From assembly GCA_035505955.1 (NCBI GenBank), contig DATJQH010000146.1:1-9372 (forward strand): 9,372 nt of DNA, in the 5' to 3' direction. The notes beneath the pieces were generated by a model. It was not told where the DNA came from, searched no databases, and saw only the letters and a program-made list of their open reading frames with translations. The position numbers were made by a program, and so were the translations under genes. This document shows positions 6,594 through 9,372 of this stretch, piece after piece; the first letter of the stretch is position 1, and the number at the start of each line of letters is the position of its first letter. The stretch is from Fen-999 sp035505955 (GTDB taxonomy: Bacteria; Pseudomonadota; Gammaproteobacteria; Burkholderiales; Rhodocyclaceae).

Positions 6594-7201
6594 TCAGGAT
6601 CAACCTGCTGCCGCATCGCGAGGAAAAGCGCAAGGCGCGGCGCGAGCAGTTTTATGCGCTGAGTGGTCTTGTGCTGGTCTTGGGCGGTGTGATCTGGTTC
6701 CTCGGCTACACCGTCATCAGCGGCTACATTTCCAGTCAGGAGAGCAAGAACGCGTTCCTCAAGTCTGAAATCGTCACGCTCGACAAGCAGATCGACGAAA
6801 TCAAGAAGCTCAAGGAACAAACTGACGCATTGCTGGCGCGCAAGCAGATCATCGAGTCGCTGCAGGCGAACCGGGCCGAGACCGTCTACTTGTTCAACGA
6901 ACTGGCCAAGCAGGTGCCGGCCGGTGTTTACCTGAAGTCGATCAAGCAATCGGGCCAGAAAGTGACGTTGACGGGATACGCCCAGTCCAATGCGCGCGTC
7001 TCGACGCTGATGCGCAACCTGGACGATTCGCCGCTCCTCGAACGGCCGAACCTGATCGAGATCAAGGCCACAACCGTCGACAAGCGGCGTCTTGGCGAGT
7101 TTGCGCTTGACATCTACTTCACCAGGCAGACTGCCGAAGACAGCAAGAAACCCGGCACCAAACCCGGCGTTCAAGCTGCACCGATGGACAAGAAGCCATG
7201 A
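6590..7201 (+). CDS. pilN: Type IV pilus inner-membrane protein PilN
   Basis: A 203-residue bitopic inner-membrane protein. The short cytoplasmic tail has the INLLPHRE motif (4-11), the conserved docking peptide that lies in the groove of PilM, followed by a basic stretch (KRKARR, 13-18). One transmembrane helix lies at about 22-45, then a charged coiled coil (about 50-95) and a periplasmic ferredoxin-like domain (about 100-180) that pairs with PilO. The C-terminal 20 or so residues are a lysine/proline-rich tail without clear fold. The start is GTG at 6590, set by the strong AGGAGG at 6576-6581 and by the position of the INLLP motif. The GTGA overlap with the pilM stop suggests translational coupling and fixed stoichiometry. 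Confidence 0.96.
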   Translation: MIRINLLPHREEKRKARREQFYALSGLVLVLGGVIWFLGYTVISGYISSQESKNAFLKSEIVTLDKQIDEIKKLKEQTDALLARKQIIESLQANRAETVYLFNELAKQVPAGVYLKSIKQSGQKVTLTGYAQSNARVSTLMRNLDDSPLLERPNLIEIKATTVDKRRLGEFALDIYFTRQTAEDSKKPGTKPGVQAAPMDKKP

Positions 7202-7881
7202 AGACGCCAACCGTGCCAAAGCTCAACCTGCCAGCATTTGATTTTCAGACGCTGCTCGCAGACTTTCGAACACTCGACCCCAAGGATCCCGGACTGTGGC
7301 CGGTGCTGCCCCGGATTGTCATCCTGATCGGAATTTTCCTCCTCGTACTCCTTCTGGGATGGTGGTTCGGCTGGCGCGACCAGTTCGACGAGCTCGACGC
7401 CAAGCAAAAGCAGGAAGAGACTCTCAAGGAAGAATGGCGAACCAAGAAGAGTCAGGCAGTGAATCTCGAGGAGTACCAGAAGCAATTGGCCGAGATCAAT
7501 CGCTCGTTTGGTGCGTTGCTGAAACAGTTGCCGAATGCTTCGGAAATGGAATCGCTCCTGGTCGACATTAACCAGGCGGGATTGGGGCGGGGTTTGCAGT
7601 TCGAATTATTCAAGCCGGGTGCCGAAGCCCTCAAGGACTTCTACGCCGAGTTGCCCATTACCGTCAAAGTCATTGGTCCTTACCACGACCTGGGGGCTTT
7701 CACCGGGGATATCGCCAAGTTGCCGCGTATCGTGACGCTCAATGACATCGACGTGTCGACAGGCAGAGACGGCGGTTTGACGATGTCAGCCGTGGCGAAG
7801 ACGTTCCGCTACTTGGACGAAGAGGAAGTGGCCCGCCAAAGACGCGAACGTGCCGACAAGGCCAAGGGAGGAGGCAAGTAG
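7198..7881 (+). CDS. pilO: Type IV pilus inner-membrane protein PilO
   Basis: A 227-residue partner of PilN. The cytoplasmic region (1-37) is followed by a transmembrane helix at about 38-58 (IVILIGIFLLVLLLGWWFGW) and a heptad-like charged coiled coil (about 60-108). The periplasmic ferredoxin-like core has the family motifs LLKQLPNASEMESLL (107-121), GLQFELFKPG (132-141) and GPYHDLGAFTGDIAKLPRIV (160-179). The tail is strongly charged (EEEVARQRRERADKAKGGGK). PilN-PilO heterodimers carry PilP and set the alignment between motor and secretin. The ATG at 7198 overlaps the pilN TGA (ATGA), and only a weak GGA site precedes it, so initiation probably depends on ribosomes finishing pilN. Confidence 0.96.
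   Translation: MKTPTVPKLNLPAFDFQTLLADFRTLDPKDPGLWPVLPRIVILIGIFLLVLLLGWWFGWRDQFDELDAKQKQEETLKEEWRTKKSQAVNLEEYQKQLAEINRSFGALLKQLPNASEMESLLVDINQAGLGRGLQFELFKPGAEALKDFYAELPITVKVIGPYHDLGAFTGDIAKLPRIVTLNDIDVSTGRDGGLTMSAVAKTFRYLDEEEVARQRRERADKAKGGGK
7864..7874 (+). promoter_or_regulatory. Strong Shine-Dalgarno site deciding the pilP start
   Basis: AAGGGAGGAGG lies within the 3' end of pilO, 8 bases before the ATG at 7883. An in-frame ATG 33 bases upstream (7850) would add 11 charged residues ahead of the signal peptide and has no such site, so 7883 is the start. Confidence 0.8.
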
Positions 7882-7882
7882 C

Positions 7883-8428
7883 ATGCGTTGCATCTCCCCA
7901 GTAATTCTTGCAACCCTGTTCGTCGTGGCGTGTGGTGGCGAGGAACATCAGGACATCAAGCAATGGATGGCGGATGCCTCCAAGGATATGCACGGTCGAG
8001 TGCAGCCGATTCCGGAGATCAAGCCATTTCCGATCATTTCTTACGACGCGGGTGACCTGCCTGAGCCGTTCAACCCCGCCAAAGTGGTGCCGGAAAAGCG
8101 CACGGGTGGCGGAGGCGTCCAACCGGATTTCGATCGTCCCAAAGAGCCGCTTGAAGCTTATCCGCTCGAGAGCCTGAAAATGGTTGGCGTGGTGAGCAAG
8201 AAGGGTGTGCTACATGCACTTGTCCAGGTCGACGGGACCGTGTATCAGGTCCGAAACGGCAATCACATGGGACAGAGCTTCGGTGTCGTCACGTCGATTA
8301 CCGATACGCAAGTGGCGGTCAAGGAATTGGTTCAGGATCCCAGCGGCCAAACGGCAGACTGGGTGGAGCGGCTCGAAACCCTGCAGCTGCAGGAGCAGGC
8401 CGCGCCGCAAAAGGAGGTAAGGAAATGA
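7883..8428 (+). CDS. pilP: Type IV pilus lipoprotein PilP
   Basis: A 181-residue lipoprotein. The signal peptide (1-16) ends in the lipobox FVVAC with lipidated Cys17. A long flexible linker (about 18-85), containing a GGGG run at 75-78, includes the segment that contacts PilN-PilO. The C-terminal beta-sandwich (about 86-165) begins with PLEAYPLESLKMVGVV and contains VYQVRNGNHMGQSFGVV, matching the PilP domain that touches the N0 domain of PilQ. PilP therefore ties the inner-membrane complex to the secretin. The start follows the pilO stop after 1 base; the pilQ ATG overlaps its TGA. Confidence 0.95.
   Translation: MRCISPVILATLFVVACGGEEHQDIKQWMADASKDMHGRVQPIPEIKPFPIISYDAGDLPEPFNPAKVVPEKRTGGGGVQPDFDRPKEPLEAYPLESLKMVGVVSKKGVLHALVQVDGTVYQVRNGNHMGQSFGVVTSITDTQVAVKELVQDPSGQTADWVERLETLQLQEQAAPQKEVRK
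8411..8418 (+). promoter_or_regulatory. Near-perfect Shine-Dalgarno site of pilQ
   Basis: AAGGAGGT is a full 8-base complement to the usual 16S rRNA 3' end and lies 6 bases before the pilQ ATG, inside pilP. It is the best ribosome-binding site in the window and fits the need for 12 or more PilQ copies per secretin ring. Confidence 0.75.
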
Positions 8429-9372
8429 AACGCCGACATCTTGGGCTGATCACCCGGTTCTTTGCGGCGGTGCTCCTAGTGAGCGCTGCCCATGCTCAGT
8501 CGTTGCCAGTCGGCACAGGCGGCACGGAAACTGCCGCCGCCAACAGCATCGAGGCTCTGGTCGTGACGCAGACCGGTGGCAACGTGGTGGTCAAAGTCGA
8601 CCTCAAGCAACCGATTGCCAAGGCGCCGTCGAGTTTCAGTGTTGCCAGCCCGGCCCGGATGGTATTCGATTTCGGCAGCACGTCGAATGCATTGGGACGG
8701 TCCGTGCAGCAAGTCAACGAAGGAGATCTTCGCAGCATCAATGTGGTTCAGGTCGGAGACAGAACCCGGCTCGTGCTGAATTTGACGAAAGCCGGAACCT
8801 ATCAAACGCAGACGGATGGCAACTCGTTCCTGATAACGTTGGCGCCGGCACCCGTTGCTTCGACTGCTTCCTCGGCCACTCAGCACTTCGCCGCGGATGT
8901 CAAATCGCCCGACCTGAAGTCCGTACGAGATCTCAAATTCCGCCGTGGGCGTGCTGGCGAGGGCTTGGTGACTCTCGATCTGTCTGATCCCAATACCGGT
9001 ATCGACGTCAGACAGCAAGGAAACGGTCTCGTCGTGGAACTGCAGAAGACGCAGATTTCGGAAGAACTGCGGCGCCGGCTGGATGTGACAGATTTCGCGA
9101 CCCCCGTGACATCCGTTGCAACCACCCGAACGGGTGAGAACGTACGCGTAGTAATCGCCGCCCAGGGCCTGTGGGAACATACTGCGTACCAGAGCGAAAA
9201 CCAGTTCGTGATCGAAGTGAAGCCACTGAAGGAAGACCCGTCGAAGCTCTTCCAGGGGTCTCAGCGGCAAGGGTATCAGGGCGAGAAGGTCACCCTGAAC
9301 TTCCAGAACATTCCCTTGCGCGAACTGTTGCATGTCTTTGCGGACATCACAAACTTCAATATCGTTGTCAGC
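8425..9372 (+). CDS. pilQ: Type IV pilus secretin PilQ, C-terminus outside window
   Basis: The first 316 codons of the outer-membrane secretin through which the pilus passes; the frame is open to the last base. Residues 1-24 are a Sec signal peptide with AHA before the likely cleavage site. Two AMIN domains follow (about 41-140, with SIEALVVTQTGGNVVVKVDL and PARMVFDFGS; and about 165-266, with VRDLKFRRGRAGEGLVTLDL and FVIEVKPL). AMIN domains bind peptidoglycan and anchor the secretin in the cell wall. The segment GYQGEKVTLNFQNIPLRELL (283-302) starts the N0/STN domain that contacts PilP. The N1 and secretin pore domains lie beyond the window, so the visible part is perhaps less than half of the protein. 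The ATG overlaps the pilP TGA and has an excellent ribosome-binding site. Confidence 0.95.
   Translation, partial: MKRRHLGLITRFFAAVLLVSAAHAQSLPVGTGGTETAAANSIEALVVTQTGGNVVVKVDLKQPIAKAPSSFSVASPARMVFDFGSTSNALGRSVQQVNEGDLRSINVVQVGDRTRLVLNLTKAGTYQTQTDGNSFLITLAPAPVASTASSATQHFAADVKSPDLKSVRDLKFRRGRAGEGLVTLDLSDPNTGIDVRQQGNGLVVELQKTQISEELRRRLDVTDFATPVTSVATTRTGENVRVVIAAQGLWEHTAYQSENQFVIEVKPLKEDPSKLFQGSQRQGYQGEKVTLNFQNIPLRELLHVFADITNFNIVVS

Noticed and set aside
8476..9333. 285-codon open frame on the minus strand opposite pilQ
   Set aside because: The plus strand encodes the signal peptide, AMIN and N0 segments of PilQ; the minus product has no family resemblance.

Overview
The window looks like ordinary chromosomal core sequence from a GC-rich Gram-negative bacterium, most likely a betaproteobacterium of the Rhodocyclales / Nitrosomonadales kind. 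This is inferred from gene content and order (lysA, a small lipoprotein gene and cyaY next to a divergent ponA/mrcA - pilMNOPQ block) and from the style of the proteins. No search could be run. Ten protein genes fill almost the whole window. Two run off the ends, and no gene-free stretch exceeds 175 bases.

Left part, minus strand (1-2657), read right to left: a 43-residue outer-membrane lipoprotein of the LptM/YifL type; lysA (diaminopimelate decarboxylase), whose TTG start overlaps the lipoprotein stop; then, after 84 bases holding a hairpin terminator, a possible promoter and a second hairpin, a large DUF748 (AsmA-like) envelope protein that leaves the window at base 1. A 46-base divergent gap separates this group from cyaY (plus strand, 2704-3021), the frataxin-like iron-sulfur cluster assembly regulator.

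Middle (3018-5339, minus strand): mrcA/ponA, the bifunctional peptidoglycan synthase PBP1A. It converges on cyaY so tightly that the two stop codons share one CTAG palindrome.

Right part (5514-9372, plus strand): the type IV pilus alignment operon pilM-pilN-pilO-pilP-pilQ. It diverges from mrcA across a 174-base AT-rich promoter region. Within the operon every junction overlaps by 4 bases or is separated by 1 base, so translation is probably coupled. PilM (cytoplasmic actin-like) binds the PilN tail, PilN/PilO form the inner-membrane scaffold, the lipoprotein PilP bridges the periplasm, and PilQ (secretin; N-terminal 316 residues visible) forms the outer-membrane pore.

The common theme is the cell envelope: lysA consumes the meso-DAP that is also used in peptidoglycan, PBP1A builds peptidoglycan, LptM and DUF748 relate to outer-membrane biogenesis, and the pilus machine spans the whole envelope. 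I found no mobile element, CRISPR array, RNA gene, defence system or evidently new system. The observations below concern local regulatory architecture and gene overlaps and are modest in interest.
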